In this document: positions 36,075 to 46,394 of the stretch, in pieces
How positions within the stretch are numbered: the first letter of the stretch is position 1
Layout: each line of letters opens with the position of its first letter
NCBI RefSeq assembly: GCF_949987515.2
Contig: NC_082689.1
Coordinates: 62,391,246-62,455,245, forward strand
DNA length: 64,000 nucleotides
DNA from: Delphinus delphis
Lineage: Eukaryota > Chordata > Mammalia > Artiodactyla > Delphinidae
Direction of reading: 5' to 3'
Position numbers and translations under genes: made by a program
The notes under the pieces: generated by a model
What the model was told of the DNA's origin: nothing
The model's database searches: none
The model's input: the letters and a program-made list of their open reading frames with translations, nothing else

Positions 36075-36311
36075 GTTCTTGGGGTTTTTAAAAACTATTT
36101 ATTTATTTATCTATTTGGCTGTGTTGGGTCTTAGTTGCGGCATGCGGGCTCCAGAGTGCGCAGGCTTGGTAGTTGCAGAGCGTCGGCTGTAGAGCATGCA
36201 GGCTTAGTTGCGCCGCAGCATGCGGGACCTTAGTTGCCTGACCAGGGATCAAACCCGCGTCCCCTGCATTGGAAGGAAGATTCTTAACTACTGGACCACC
36301 AGGGAACTCCC
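36075..36311 (-). mobile_element. CHR-type SINE, antisense, 11-bp target duplication
   Basis: Inverse SINE from 'tttatttatttatctatttggc' to 'ggaccaccagggaactccc'. Identical flanks 'cagagtaaaat' at 36064-36074 and 36312-36322. Confidence 0.94.
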
Positions 36312-36339
36312 CAGAGTAAAATACTAATGGTAAAATCTA

Positions 36340-36458
36340 GACAGTAGATATCCATGTGTTGACTGCAAATTAAAGGATTAATACGGGAGTATTATGAAAA
36401 ATTTTATGCCCATAAATTTCACAACTTACATGAAATGGACAAAGTCCTTGAGAGACAC
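36340..36458 (+). mobile_element. Old L1 ORF2 fragment, left of an LTR insertion
   Basis: 'aggattaatacgggagtattatgaaaaat', 'aaatggacaaagtccttgagagac' resemble ORF2 near 'atgaacaattacacg..gataaattcct'. Its continuation is found beyond the LTR at 37259. Confidence 0.55.
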
Positions 36459-36476
36459 CATGGTGGTTTAAAAGCA

Positions 36477-37258
36477 TGTCCAACACCATGGTGGTTTAAA
36501 AGTACCTCCACTGAAAGGTAGAGCCTAATTCCCCTCCTTTTGATTGTGGGCCTCTGTATTGTTGTGTTTTTTTTTTAACATTTTTTTTTTTTGATGGGGA
36601 CTATTTTTAAAGTCTTTATTGAATTTGTTATAATATTGCTTCTGTTTTATGTTTTGGTTTTTTGGCTGCGAGCCATGTGGTATCTTAGCTACCCAACTGG
36701 GGATCGAACCCACACCCCCTGCATTGGAAGGCGAAGTCTTAACCACTGGACCGCCAGGGAAGTCCCTGTATTCTGTTTTAGAATACAAATAGAATATAGT
36801 GGAATGGATGGTGTTTGATTTCTGAGACTAGGTCACTAAGGCATCATGGTTTCCTCTTTGCCCTCTCTCTTGGATTGGTCACTTGGCAGGAAACCATGTC
36901 TTCAGGACATTCAAGCAACTCTCTAGAGATGCCCATGTGGTTGGAAATTGAGGCCTCCTGCCAGCAATCAGCAGCAAATTGAGATTCCTGATAACAATCA
37001 GTGAGGAACTGAGGTCTCCTGCCAAAAGCCATGTGAGTCAGCCACCTTGCAAGCAGAGCCTTCAGCTCTAGTCAAGCTTTCGTATGACTAGAGCCCTAGC
37101 TGACATCTTGCCCTATTAGAGATCCTGAGCCAGAACAATCCAGTTAAGGGCTCTTCAATTCCTGAGCCACAGAAACTGTGAGATAATGAATGCTTAGTTT
37201 TAAGCTGTTAAATTCTCAGGTAACTTACTATGCAGCAAGAGATAACAAATACAGTCAC
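36477..37258 (+). mobile_element. MLT1-type MaLR LTR, sense, split by a SINE
   Basis: An endogenous retroviral solitary LTR: 5' 'ggtagagcctaattcccctcc', centre 'tctcttggattggtcac' and 'ggaactgaggtctcctgcc', 3' 'gagccacagaaactgtgagataatg' and 'cttactatgcagcaagagataacaaatac'. It has no coding capacity. The same family is present at 62040-62535. Confidence 0.82.
36560..36768 (-). mobile_element. CHR-type SINE inserted in the MLT1 LTR, antisense
   Basis: T-rich inverted tail, 'tttttggctgcgagccatgtgg', and head inverse 'ccactggaccgccagggaagtccc'. Flanks 'ctctgtattgt' and 'ccctgtattct' suggest a short target duplication. Confidence 0.9.
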
Positions 37259-37425
37259 AAACTACCAAAGCTTACTCAAGAAAACTATACAACCTTTACC
37301 TATAATCTACAAAAGAAATCAAACTAGTAGTTAAAACCGTCCAGCAAAGAAAACTCCGGGCTTAGATGGCGTCCTTGAATTCTATCAAACATTTAAGAAA
37401 AAAATAATATCAGCTGTTAGTTTAA
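37259..37425 (+). mobile_element. Old L1 ORF2 fragment, right of the LTR insertion
   Basis: 'ctaccaaagcttactcaagaaaac', 'ctccgggcttagatggcgtccttgaattctatc' and 'aaacatttaag' are a degraded ORF2 reverse-transcriptase stretch. Confidence 0.65.
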
Positions 37426-37439
37426 TTGTTGCTCCTTTC

Positions 37440-37960
37440 AATGTCATCTTTTTTTTTTTCCCTCTAGCTATCTGATGCTTTTTCCATCATTGGTTATTGG
37501 CAGTTTTACAAGAATGTGATTTCATGCGGTTTTCATTTTATTTTCCTGTTTGGGGTTCATGAGGGCTCTTGAATCTGTGGTTTGATGTATTTCGGCAACT
37601 TTGTAACGTTCTCATTCTCTCTTAAAATATTGCTTGTTTCATTTTCTTTCTCCTCTCTTTCTGGGATACCAATTTCCTATGTTAGATCTTGCTATATCTT
37701 CTATGTCTTAATTTCTCTTCTGTATTTTCATTGTTTTGTCTCTTTCTGCATTATTCTGGATATTTTCTTCGAACTTGTATTTATTCACTAACTCTCTTCA
37801 GCTATGCCTGTTTTATTGTCAAATCCATCCATTAAGATTCTAATTTCAATCATGTTGTCAGTTCTAGTATTTCCATATTGTTTATGTAATTTTCAGTTCT
37901 TTGCCAAAATTCTCATAAGTTTAGTTTGTGTCTGTAAACTCCAATACTTGGAGGTCATGC
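37440..37960 (-). mobile_element. Antisense L1/HAL1-like 5' region
   Basis: 'tgtttggggttcatgagggctcttgaatctgtgg', 'tttctctcctctctttctgggatacc' and 'ctaatttcaatcatg' resemble the inverse of the L1 ORF1/HAL1 zone. Old. Confidence 0.5.
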
Positions 37961-38079
37961 AGATCTATTTAAATAAAAACTTCTGCTGGTGTTCATTTAT
38001 ATCTCTTGGTGTAGCTACTTTTTACTATGTGCTTTACAATGTACTTACAAAACTGTTTAGATTTTGAGGCCTATTGCAT

Positions 38080-38650
38080 TAATTTTCTATTGCTGCTAAC
38101 AGTTTTACCACAAACTTAGCATCTTCAAACAGACATTTATTATCTCATAGGTTCCGTGGGTTAAGAGTGCAAGCACAGCTCAAAGGGCCTCTGTTTCAGG
38201 GTCTTACAAGGCTAAATCAAGGTGTCAGCCTGAGCTGTGATCTCAGCTGAGGTTCCACTATGAAAGGATCCACTTCCAAACTTACATGGTTGCAGTATTC
38301 AGTTCCCTGCAGACTGTTGGACCAAGGACCTACTTCTTGCTTTTGGCTAGAGACCACCCTCAGTTGCTTGCCATGTGGCCCTCTCTGAAGGCCAGTTCAC
38401 AACATGGCAGCTTGCTTCTTTAAAATTAGCAAGGGAGAGAGTTCCCTAACAAGATGGGCATAAGGATCTGATGTAATATAATCATATACACATAAATGAT
38501 ACATCCCATCATCTTTGTGGTATTGCATTAATTAGAAGCAAGTCCTAGATCACCTTCTCCACACATACACTTCCCCCCACACACACACAGAGAATACGAG
38601 CTTATAGGGATCATGGGGGGTTACCTTAGAGTCTGCCCACCATACTAAGG
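38080..38650 (-). mobile_element. MaLR/ERVL-like LTR relic, same family as 33.9 kb
   Basis: 'attaattttctattgctgctaac', 'cagggtcttacaaggctaaatcaagg', 'gtcagcctgagctgtgatctcagctg', 'cttagagtctgcccaccat'. The order matches the 33905-34530 copy. Confidence 0.6.
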
Positions 38651-38767
38651 ATATTAATTTCCTCTAAGAGAGTTCAGATTTGCTTTAGTCAAGCACCTGG
38701 GAGTTCTAAAAATCTTGGATAACTTCAGTCCAATTTCAGGGATTGAGAGTATTCAAAGGTGAGCTGC

Positions 38768-38930
38768 CTGTTCAAGCTCCTTCCCTCACATCAACTTTCT
38801 GGCCAGCAAGGAGGACAGTGAGAGAGGTTGCACCCTCATTTAAATTTCACTGGCCAATACTTAGTCACAATGCTCCTTCCTAACTGCAAGGAAGGATGAA
38901 AAATATAGCTTTTATTTCAGATGGTCATAT
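38768..38930 (+). repeat. Left arm of a near-identical inverted duplication (163 bp)
   Basis: Reverse complement of 40150-40315, differing by one 3-bp indel and about three substitutions. The spacer is 1219 bp. The arm belongs to an old interspersed repeat, but the arms are far more alike than two independent old copies should be. Confidence 0.93.
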
Positions 38931-40121
38931 GCCTGGGAAAAATAGAAAGAAGTAGAGTACAAAATTGAGGTAAGTGCAACTAGTGGACTCTACCAAAGAT
39001 GGTTAATAGGTAGATTATATTTTTAAATTTATTCCCCGAGAGATTAGTCTTATATTTTACTTTCTTTGGTATTTATTTCCAAAGTATGTCTAGCAGTTAC
39101 AGATCTTTAAAATAAGCCTAATGCTTAGTTCACATAAGAATACACTACTTCCAAATCAGTTAATTTTAGAGATAGGGATGCAGTATCTATTGCCCAAGTG
39201 TTCATTAATTTCACACTTTCCTTTTGAAATGAAATACAAATTAATGTTCTTCAAGTATTTTAAATTTATATCATTATTACAGACTGTAACTCCAGAATGC
39301 TGATTTAATCAGTATGTTATTTCTGTTTGGCAATGAAATATTGAGTGATACAATATATAGCTTGTAGGAATACTCAACATTTAAGAAACTGTTTCATATA
39401 GGGATATTAGAAAAATATCAGCTGACCTAGAAAGCTGTACAGTACTGTGTTAATTTCTAGGCTCACATGTTTTAGGCATAAATATCCCTTACGTAATAAT
39501 GTTAGGATTTTCTTTTCCATATAGAAAGCTCCAGAAACAAAAATGTTCAATGTAATTTTGTGGGAAAAAAATTGGTACTCTATTTTTTTCCAGGTTGAAA
39601 AAGTAAACTTTGTTTTGCTTTAAATTAATAGGTTAGATTACGTTGAAACACTTGCTCTTTTTTTAAATTTTATTTATGAAACACTTACTCTTATACATTG
39701 TGATTTCTCTACAAGTTGAGGCCAGTAACAAATTATAAATTATGCAAGCAAAAAAAATAATAATATTTTCATTTTTAGTAGTTGTAGATCAAGTAATTTG
39801 GACCAGATCTTCTACAGAGTACATCGGGAAAAGTTGATAGCTGAACACAATTTTTAAAATATCTGCTTAAAGACATGAGAGAGCTGACAATAACTGTCGG
39901 CTAAGGAAGCACAGAAACTTAGGTAGGTGAGCTTCTTTTCCGTGAAAGGGTTGGCCAATTCTGTAAGTGATATCTGACATACTGAGTGGCTATCTTGACA
40001 GTCTTCGTGGGACCCAGGTGAAGAGGTATTGGAGTATGAGGGCTGCAGTGATAAACCCCTCCCCTTACTTTGAATAGGATCCCAAAAGGCTGTCCATCAT
40101 GAGTAAGAGTGATTCAGAAGC

Positions 40122-40145
40122 AAACAGGCCTTCAAAGGCCTGTTT
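40122..40145. repeat. Perfect 11-bp hairpin with 2-nt loop
   Basis: 'aaacaggcctt' (40122-40132), 'ca', then 'aaggcctgttt' (40135-40145) are exact inverse complements. It ends 4 bp before the right inverted-duplication arm. Confidence 0.93.
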
Positions 40146-40149
40146 ATGA

Positions 40150-40315
40150 ATATGACCATCTGAAATAAAAGCTATATTTTTCATCCTTCCTTGCAGTTAG
40201 GAAGGAGCATTGTGACAATGTATTGGCCAGTGAAATTTAAATGAGGGTGCAACCTTCTCTCTCACTGTCCTCCTTGCTGGCCAGAAAGTTGATGTGAGGG
40301 AAGGAGCTTGAACAG
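40150..40315 (-). repeat. Right arm of the inverted duplication (166 bp)
   Basis: Inverse copy of 38768-38930. Beyond 40315 the repeat-like sequence goes on ('caatcttggatcataagttggaag'), while beyond 40150 it breaks off. The left arm shows the opposite pattern at its inner end. Confidence 0.93.
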
Positions 40316-40512
40316 CAATCTTGGATCATAAGTTGGAAGTCAAGTGCTGAGGTTGGTAAAGCAACACAGAAACTTTGAGATACTTAACTCTGAAATTCTT
40401 TTAAGTGAGAGGGAAAACTTTTTTTCTTTTTTTAAAGCCACTGTTATTTGGGGTTTTAGTTTTATGCTGCTGTATTTAATCTTAACTGATACACATTTCA
40501 ATTATTGGCGTA

Positions 40513-41238
40513 TTACTCCTTTATTAGAAATTGTAAATGAGAAATTATTTCAACACCTGAAGACCAAGATACAACAGAAGACTCCATAGGCTCAAGATTT
40601 TGAGACATCTTAGAAAGAGTTTTCTGTAAAGTATATCCTTTCCGTGGCATGGCAACATCATTCTTCTTTAAAAAGGTTACTGGACAGACATCGTTTCCGC
40701 CATCACCTATATAAACAATTCGTGTATAATTCACTCCTCGTTGTAACTGTTTACCTACAAATTCTACCAAAACTACATTTTTGCAAAGATTTGGGGGGCA
40801 CCTAGTGCAAGAATGAGCATGATAATTTTCCACAGTGAGATGACCATCGCTGTCAAAAGCTGCTGGATTTGTAAAGACTTTATCAAACACGTCATGAACA
40901 TTGCTAGCTTCTAAAACCCAACCTATGAAGACTGAATTTGAATCTGAAATAATGATGCAGTCAAATTTATCCTTGTTCTTTCTTATAAAGTTTAAAAGTT
41001 CCACCATCCCTGGAGTGAAAGGCATTGATATCATTGCTCTTTTCATTTCATCTTCTCTTACACCTTTATCTCCCAAATACTTAAAGACTCTGCCCATAAA
41101 TTCTGTCCAAAATCCTTTTTCATAAGAATCTTGTAGTTCAATAGGAAGCTTTTTCTCTGGAGCACACTGTACAATCCAGGTATCGCTATTATCATCTATG
41201 ATTGTATTGTCAAAGTCAAAAACCAACAAAATTTTCAT
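40513..41238 (-). CDS. PHOSPHO2: PHOSPHO2, HAD-superfamily phosphatase
   Basis: A complete 241-residue protein in one exon, as in other mammals. PHOSPHO2 is a small cytosolic-type phosphatase with reported activity on pyridoxal 5'-phosphate and is related to PHOSPHO1. HAD motif I is D8-F-D10-N-T12 near the N-terminus (nucleophile D8). Motif II is S98 in 'IISDSNS', and motif IV is 'GDGGND' at 178-183. Cysteines 134, 137 and 142 form a 'CTRCPPNLC' cluster typical of the PHOSPHO family. The start is the first codon after a short 5' UTR. The exon begins at 41264 after minus-strand acceptor 'cttcttttccag'. No frameshift or lost catalytic residue is seen. In human the locus also produces PHOSPHO2-KLHL23 readthrough transcripts, and the same order and strand hold here. 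Confidence 0.98.
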   Translation of the reverse strand: MKILLVFDFDNTIIDDNSDTWIVQCAPEKKLPIELQDSYEKGFWTEFMGRVFKYLGDKGVREDEMKRAMISMPFTPGMVELLNFIRKNKDKFDCIIISDSNSVFIGWVLEASNVHDVFDKVFTNPAAFDSDGHLTVENYHAHSCTRCPPNLCKNVVLVEFVGKQLQRGVNYTRIVYIGDGGNDVCPVTFLKKNDVAMPRKGYTLQKTLSKMSQNLEPMESSVVSWSSGVEIISHLQFLIKE

Positions 41239-41270
41239 GGTTCCAGAAACAGATTTGGGTTACCCTGGAA
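41239..41270 (-). promoter_or_regulatory. PHOSPHO2: PHOSPHO2 5' UTR end and splice acceptor
   Basis: On the minus strand a pyrimidine-rich 'atttcttcttttccag' ends at 41265, followed by 26 bases of 5' UTR before the ATG at 41238. So at least one non-coding exon lies upstream, towards the 46-kb CpG island. Confidence 0.85.
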
Positions 41271-42239
41271 AAGAAGAAATATTATTCCCTAAACATACTC
41301 GGTTCTACATATCTAGCTATAGTATCTATTTAACAAAATTACTCTTAATCTGCTGAAACAAAGGGTGAATATAAACAAGTTAAAATGACTAAGCATTCTA
41401 AGACTACCGTTTAAGCACTTTTTCCTAAGAAGCAAAGTTCATATTTGAGTATGCTAAATGAATGGAAAACAGAACATATAAAAAGGATACTCAGGGTATT
41501 ACTGTGTTCCTGAGGGGGTGATTCTTTGAGCACTCAGAATTAAACTAGAGAGCAATCTAATGAGAAAAGTAATGAAACAATTATTCCCTTACACTTTAAT
41601 TTAGAAAAGTTATAAAATAAGACAGAAAAAAATGTAGGCTAGTCATTCTTATTGTCTTTAAATTATCAATCACAAACTTATTAGTTTAAAAGGTTTACAA
41701 TGAGCCTCATTTTAAATAATAGGTCATGTACAATACATATTCTCTGTGAACTAACCAAAACTCTGACCAAATTTAACATAATGTGAAATCTTGCAAAATT
41801 TAAATAATTTTTTAAAAAAGGTTTTTAGCTTGAAATCATCGTTGTCAATGTTATAACCAAATGGTTGCTTGATGTTGTACTTGAAAGTCTAAACAAATTA
41901 CTTGAACTGGAGGTCAGTTGAATTCTTCCACACTAGAAGTAACTTTTGTTAACAATTTTCACATTTATTTATATTTTCTCTAGATAGTTTAGCTCTGGAG
42001 TACCAAATAATCTGGATATATGTGAATAATCACACTGCTTTTGATATGACAATTACTCAAGTCTCTGTTTTCATTAATAGATAATGAAGATCATTAACTT
42101 AAATCTCAAGAGAAAAGGAATGAATCAACAGATGGTATAAATGAAAATTATCATGTAAAAAAGATAATTATACAGAATTCCCAGGAAAAGCTACAATTAG
42201 TGTCTGTAAACAACAACAAAAATTTTTTTAAAGAGTAAC

Positions 42240-42455
42240 TGTTATTTTTATAGATATCACTATATGCCAGATACTGGACTAAGAACCTTACAATCTCATC
42301 ATCTGTCATAAACCCATTTAGTAGGAATTATTATTATCCTCATCTTAAAGATATATAACTGGAGCTTAAGTATTAATTAAGTTGGTTAAGTATTAGTTAA
42401 ATGGCAGAGCTAGAATTTGGACTCAGGTCTGCCTGACTCCAAAGTTCATGCTTTA
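42240..42455 (-). mobile_element. MIR, antisense
   Basis: 'actatatgccagatactggactaagaacc', 'tattattatcctcatcttaaag', 'agagctagaatttggactcaggtctgcctg' give the inverse MIR order. Confidence 0.8.
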
Positions 42456-42705
42456 GTAATACACTCTAGTGCCTAAGAAATAGAATAACGACTATTAATC
42501 AGTTCAAAAATAAAATATTAAGTAGGTCATTTTGACGAAAAGATGTTTAATAACATGAAAACATTCATTAATCTCGAAGTACACACTAACCATCTGTGAT
42601 CTACTTTACAACCATTCTGAAGTTTTAGCAAGAAATCCTAAAATGAAAAGTGAAGAACCCCACCAATAAGAAAAAGAAGAGATCAATTAAAAATAGAAAA
42701 CATGG

Positions 42706-43005
42706 GGGACTTCCCTGGTGGTCCAGTGGTTAAGAATCCACCTTCCAATGCAGGGGATGCAGGTTCGATCCCTGGTCGCGGAGCTAAGATCCCACATGCT
42801 GCGGGGCAACTAAGCCTACGCACTGCAACTGCTGAGCACGGGGGCCACAACTAGAGAATGCATGTGCCGCAAACTATAGAGCCCAAGCGCTCTGGAGCCT
42901 GCGCACCACAACTAGAGAGCCTGTGCGCCACAACGAGGAGCCCACGTGCTGCAATGAAGATCCCGAGTGCTGCACATAAGACCCGACTGACACAGCCAAA
43001 AAAAA
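42706..43005 (+). mobile_element. CHR-type SINE, sense, 11-bp target duplication
   Basis: 'ggacttccctggtggtccagtgg' head and 'gacacagccaaaaaa' tail. Identical flanks 'agaaaacatgg' at 42695-42705 and 43006-43016. Confidence 0.95.
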
Positions 43006-44958
43006 AGAAAACATGGCATTTATCTACATGTATTCTCTGGTTTATAATGATAGATAGACAGCAGGTGAAACTGAGAATGAGCTCACGACTCATATAAGAG
43101 TAAGTATTTTTTGCCTCTCAATTTAGAATATCTGGAGAATAACAAACCTAGAGGATGTATCTCCTGTTGTATGAATTTAGATGGTATAATGGTATGAAGT
43201 ATTCTGATACCCTGGATCCATGAATTGCTAAATGTCTAATCCAGGTGTCCCTGATTGGCTTCCAGAGATTTAAGTGCAGAAACCACTTTCCCATAGAAAC
43301 AATGTAATAAATAGCAATAAAGCACAGTTGACAATCACGTTGGTAATGCACCTAAGCACATTTTAAATTAAAATGCTTTTTAGGCATTCTGAATTTATAC
43401 ACAATTAAAAAAATTTTTTTCAAATGTAACTCATTATTGGTTGCAAAGTGTTTCAAACCTAGACTTAATCAGCCACAAGTTACTAAAATTCCTTCACTAT
43501 TAACCTCCAAATAAGCTGTATCATAAGCCTGAAGTTAACAAAGTTCCAACTGTTAACTTAGTTCCACTGTTGACTATTAATTTCTATCTACAAGTGTACT
43601 TTTCTTAATTTCAGATCTTTTTCCATTAGTTTTTTCCCACCACTCAACATAAACCTATATTTAAAATACTTACCCAATTTAGTATTTCCAAGACAATTAA
43701 TCTTACTTCAGCACGGAGCTTAGGTTAAACAGTCATGACAATCTTCAGTTTTAAACACCAGCCAGTTTCTAACCAACATTACTCCTACTCTATATGCAGG
43801 GGAAAAAGTCTTCTGATTCCAAGCAAAGGAATGGAGACTTCTTAACTCCTAAAATTAATAGAAGTAGTTAAGATATTTAAAAATTTACCTTTTCTAATAT
43901 GCTTTCTCTTACATCAGAAAAGCACCTATGGCAATGGGAGGAATAAAATTTTGTTTAAACAAAAACCTTAAATACAAAACAGGGAATGTTATGTGAATAT
44001 AAACTCTTATTCAGTGGATAAAATCACAGGTGTTAGGCTGATTATGTTAAGATTTCCAGATTCCAGTTTTTCTTTTTACTTATTAAATAATAGACAAATA
44101 CCACATTCTGTTGTCAATAAACTTTCAAAGATTTAGTGCTGTACTTGAAATAAAAATGTCTCCAAAAATTAAGGATGTGTAGAAAGATTTAGTGAAAGTG
44201 AATCTATTTTGAAATCAGTTTGTTAAAATGCCAGAAGCAGTTATTAACTGTTCTCTCCAGAAGCATGTAAAGTATATATTTTGTATGTCTGCAATGTTTC
44301 CAGGGTCTAACAATAGCCTATGTGCTTTTTTACAATAATGAAAACTAGAACCTACATAGACATCCAAGAATAGGGGATTGCTTAAATAAGATATGTGCAT
44401 GATAGCCATATAACAGACCATTTATTTAGTGAGTAAAAGGTTAAGATGTTCAAATTAAACAAACAAGTCACAAAACAATGTTTACAGTATAATCTCATTT
44501 TTGCTTTTAAAAAAGAAATGTCTGTATACAGTGGTAGCATCAATTGCAGTGCATTCTTTTCCTACGCTGATTTTGTAATAAAATATTTTCCCCGGAATAA
44601 TTTAAGCTCTGTTTCAGATCAAAGTGCATATGCTACCTTCTTAATTTCACAACAAAGAAAAAAAATGAGTGGTGGCCATGGAGGGTAAATAACTAATTCT
44701 AGATACACTTGGCTGTAAAGATCCATGGATTAGAGTTAGAACCAGGTGTTGTAAGTCAAAGGATACCTGAACACTACGCCAAACTGGCAAATTACTGACA
44801 CCAAATATTGTAAGATTCAATAATTTTTGTAACCAATTTAGTTAAAATTCCACAGAATTTTTGTTAGGAGGTAATCTCCATGGGTCTCTAGTGGCTCTGC
44901 ATATCTTACAAGGTACTCTCTGCCCTTTGCTCTGGATATCGTCTCAAAAATGTATGTA

Positions 44959-45318
44959 AGGGCTTCCCTGGTGGCGCAGTGGTTAAGAATCCACCTGCCA
45001 ATGCAGGGGACACAGGTTCCAGCCCTGGTCCTAAGAAGATCCCACATGCTGTGGAGCAGCTAAGCCCATGAGCCACAACTACTGAGCCTGTGCTCTAGAG
45101 CCCGTGAGCCACAACTACTGAGTCCACGTGCCACAACTAATGAAGCCTGCACACCTAGAGCCCGTGCTCCACAACAAGAGAAGCCACCACAATGAGAAGC
45201 CCACGCCCCACAAAGAAGAGTAGCCTGGCTCACTGCAACTAGAGAAAGCTCGCGCGCAGCAACGAAGACCCAATGCAGCCAAAAATAAATACGTAAAAAA
45301 ATAAATAAATTTATTTTT
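44959..45318 (+). mobile_element. CHR-type SINE, long form, sense
   Basis: 'gggcttccctggtggcgcagtgg' head to 'aaaaataaatacg' tail. Flanks 'aaaaatgtatgta' (44946-44958) and 'aaaaatgcatgta' (45319-45331) are a 13-bp duplication with one mismatch. Confidence 0.95.
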
Positions 45319-45617
45319 AAAAATGCATGTATAGTGAACAGTCTTGAAAGGCATGCTTATTGTCCATTATAATAAAGATCTGGATGCCCTAAGCTCAGGG
45401 TTCCTGTCCTGTAATGCAACACACTCCATGTGCAGGTGCCTTCTGGCACTCTTTGCAACATCCTGTGGCAACTGGGGCAAAATTACTGATATTCTGGCTA
45501 CTGCTACTGCTGTAATTCATCACTGTTCTAGGGGTCTGCATCTTCTACAGAACGGTGGCAGCCTAAGTTGTCAGCATGCATGCAAGTAGGGTAAAATCTC
45601 TGACTCTTCCCAGTTCT

Positions 45618-45838
45618 TGACTTTTTTTTTTTTTTTTTTTTGGCGGTATGCGGGCCTCTCACTGTTGTGGCCTCTCCCGTTGCGGAGCACAGGCTCTGGA
45701 CGCGCAAGCCCAGAAGCCATGGCTCACGGGCCCAGCCGCTCCGCGGCATGTGGGATCTTCCCGGACCGGGGCATGAACCCGTTTCCCCCGCATCGGCAGG
45801 CGGCCTCTCAACGACTGTGCCACCACGGAAGCCCAACG
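45618..45838 (-). mobile_element. CHR-2-like SINE, antisense, 21-T start
   Basis: A long T-run (inverted A-tail, uninterrupted, suggesting youth), 'gcgggcctctcactgttgtgg' and head inverse 'gactgtgccaccacggaagccc'. No clear duplication was found by eye. Confidence 0.93.
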
Positions 45839-46394
45839 TTTTTAAAACTATGATTCCAAAAAACCACCAATGTTGTATGTGCAAAAACTATATTTCTGCC
45901 AACAAATATTTTATTAATCCTTTCATACTTACCAGCATTATTACGATGGATCGATCATCTGATAGAAAACCTGAAGAAAAACAGTACAACTATGTGTTAG
46001 AACTTCAGTGATTAAAAATCTTACCTCCTTTCATATTGAGCAACTCCAGTTTGATGCCTAATGTGTATGTGTCATAGCCAACCACCTTGTAATGTAATCA
46101 TTTGTACCTCGACGTGTTAGAAAAGGATCTTTTGAAACGTAGCCCATATTCACTCTTAACAGGCTTTTGTGTCCTTAGAGGTCTGATTGGTCCTCCAAAT
46201 ACATTCAATTTACTATACTGTATTTACCGAGCAATTAAAGATATCTTAAAGGCTCTAACATGAATGTTATAATCCAAGTATTAACATTGCGATTTAAAAA
46301 AAAAAAAGAAAACTAAGCCCCGTCTAGCCCAGATCATGCGTCAGAAACCAAAATATTTAAAAACAGATTTTCTGTCAATTAATCCCTGAGTTTC

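Larger units (their letters stand above)
23611..40512. other. Gap between KLHL23 promoter and PHOSPHO2
   Basis: About 17 kb with no confident exon. In human the PHOSPHO2-KLHL23 readthrough transcript spans the matching interval, so splicing across it is possible. Unlisted stretches (about 23.7-24.1, 25.3-27.4, 29.4-30.2, 31.0-31.5, 32.2-33.9, 34.55-35.2 and 38.95-40.1 kb) show only short frames and faint repeat traces. Confidence 0.6.
41271..46390 (-). other. PHOSPHO2: PHOSPHO2 5' intron(s)
   Basis: Runs from the coding exon to the shared CpG island. It contains an antisense MIR, SINEs at 42706, 44959 and 45618, and otherwise AT-rich unique DNA. Minus-strand consensus donors at 43673 (GG|GTAAGTAT) and 46025 (GGAG|GTAAGATT) may close alternative 5' UTR exons. 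Confidence 0.65.
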
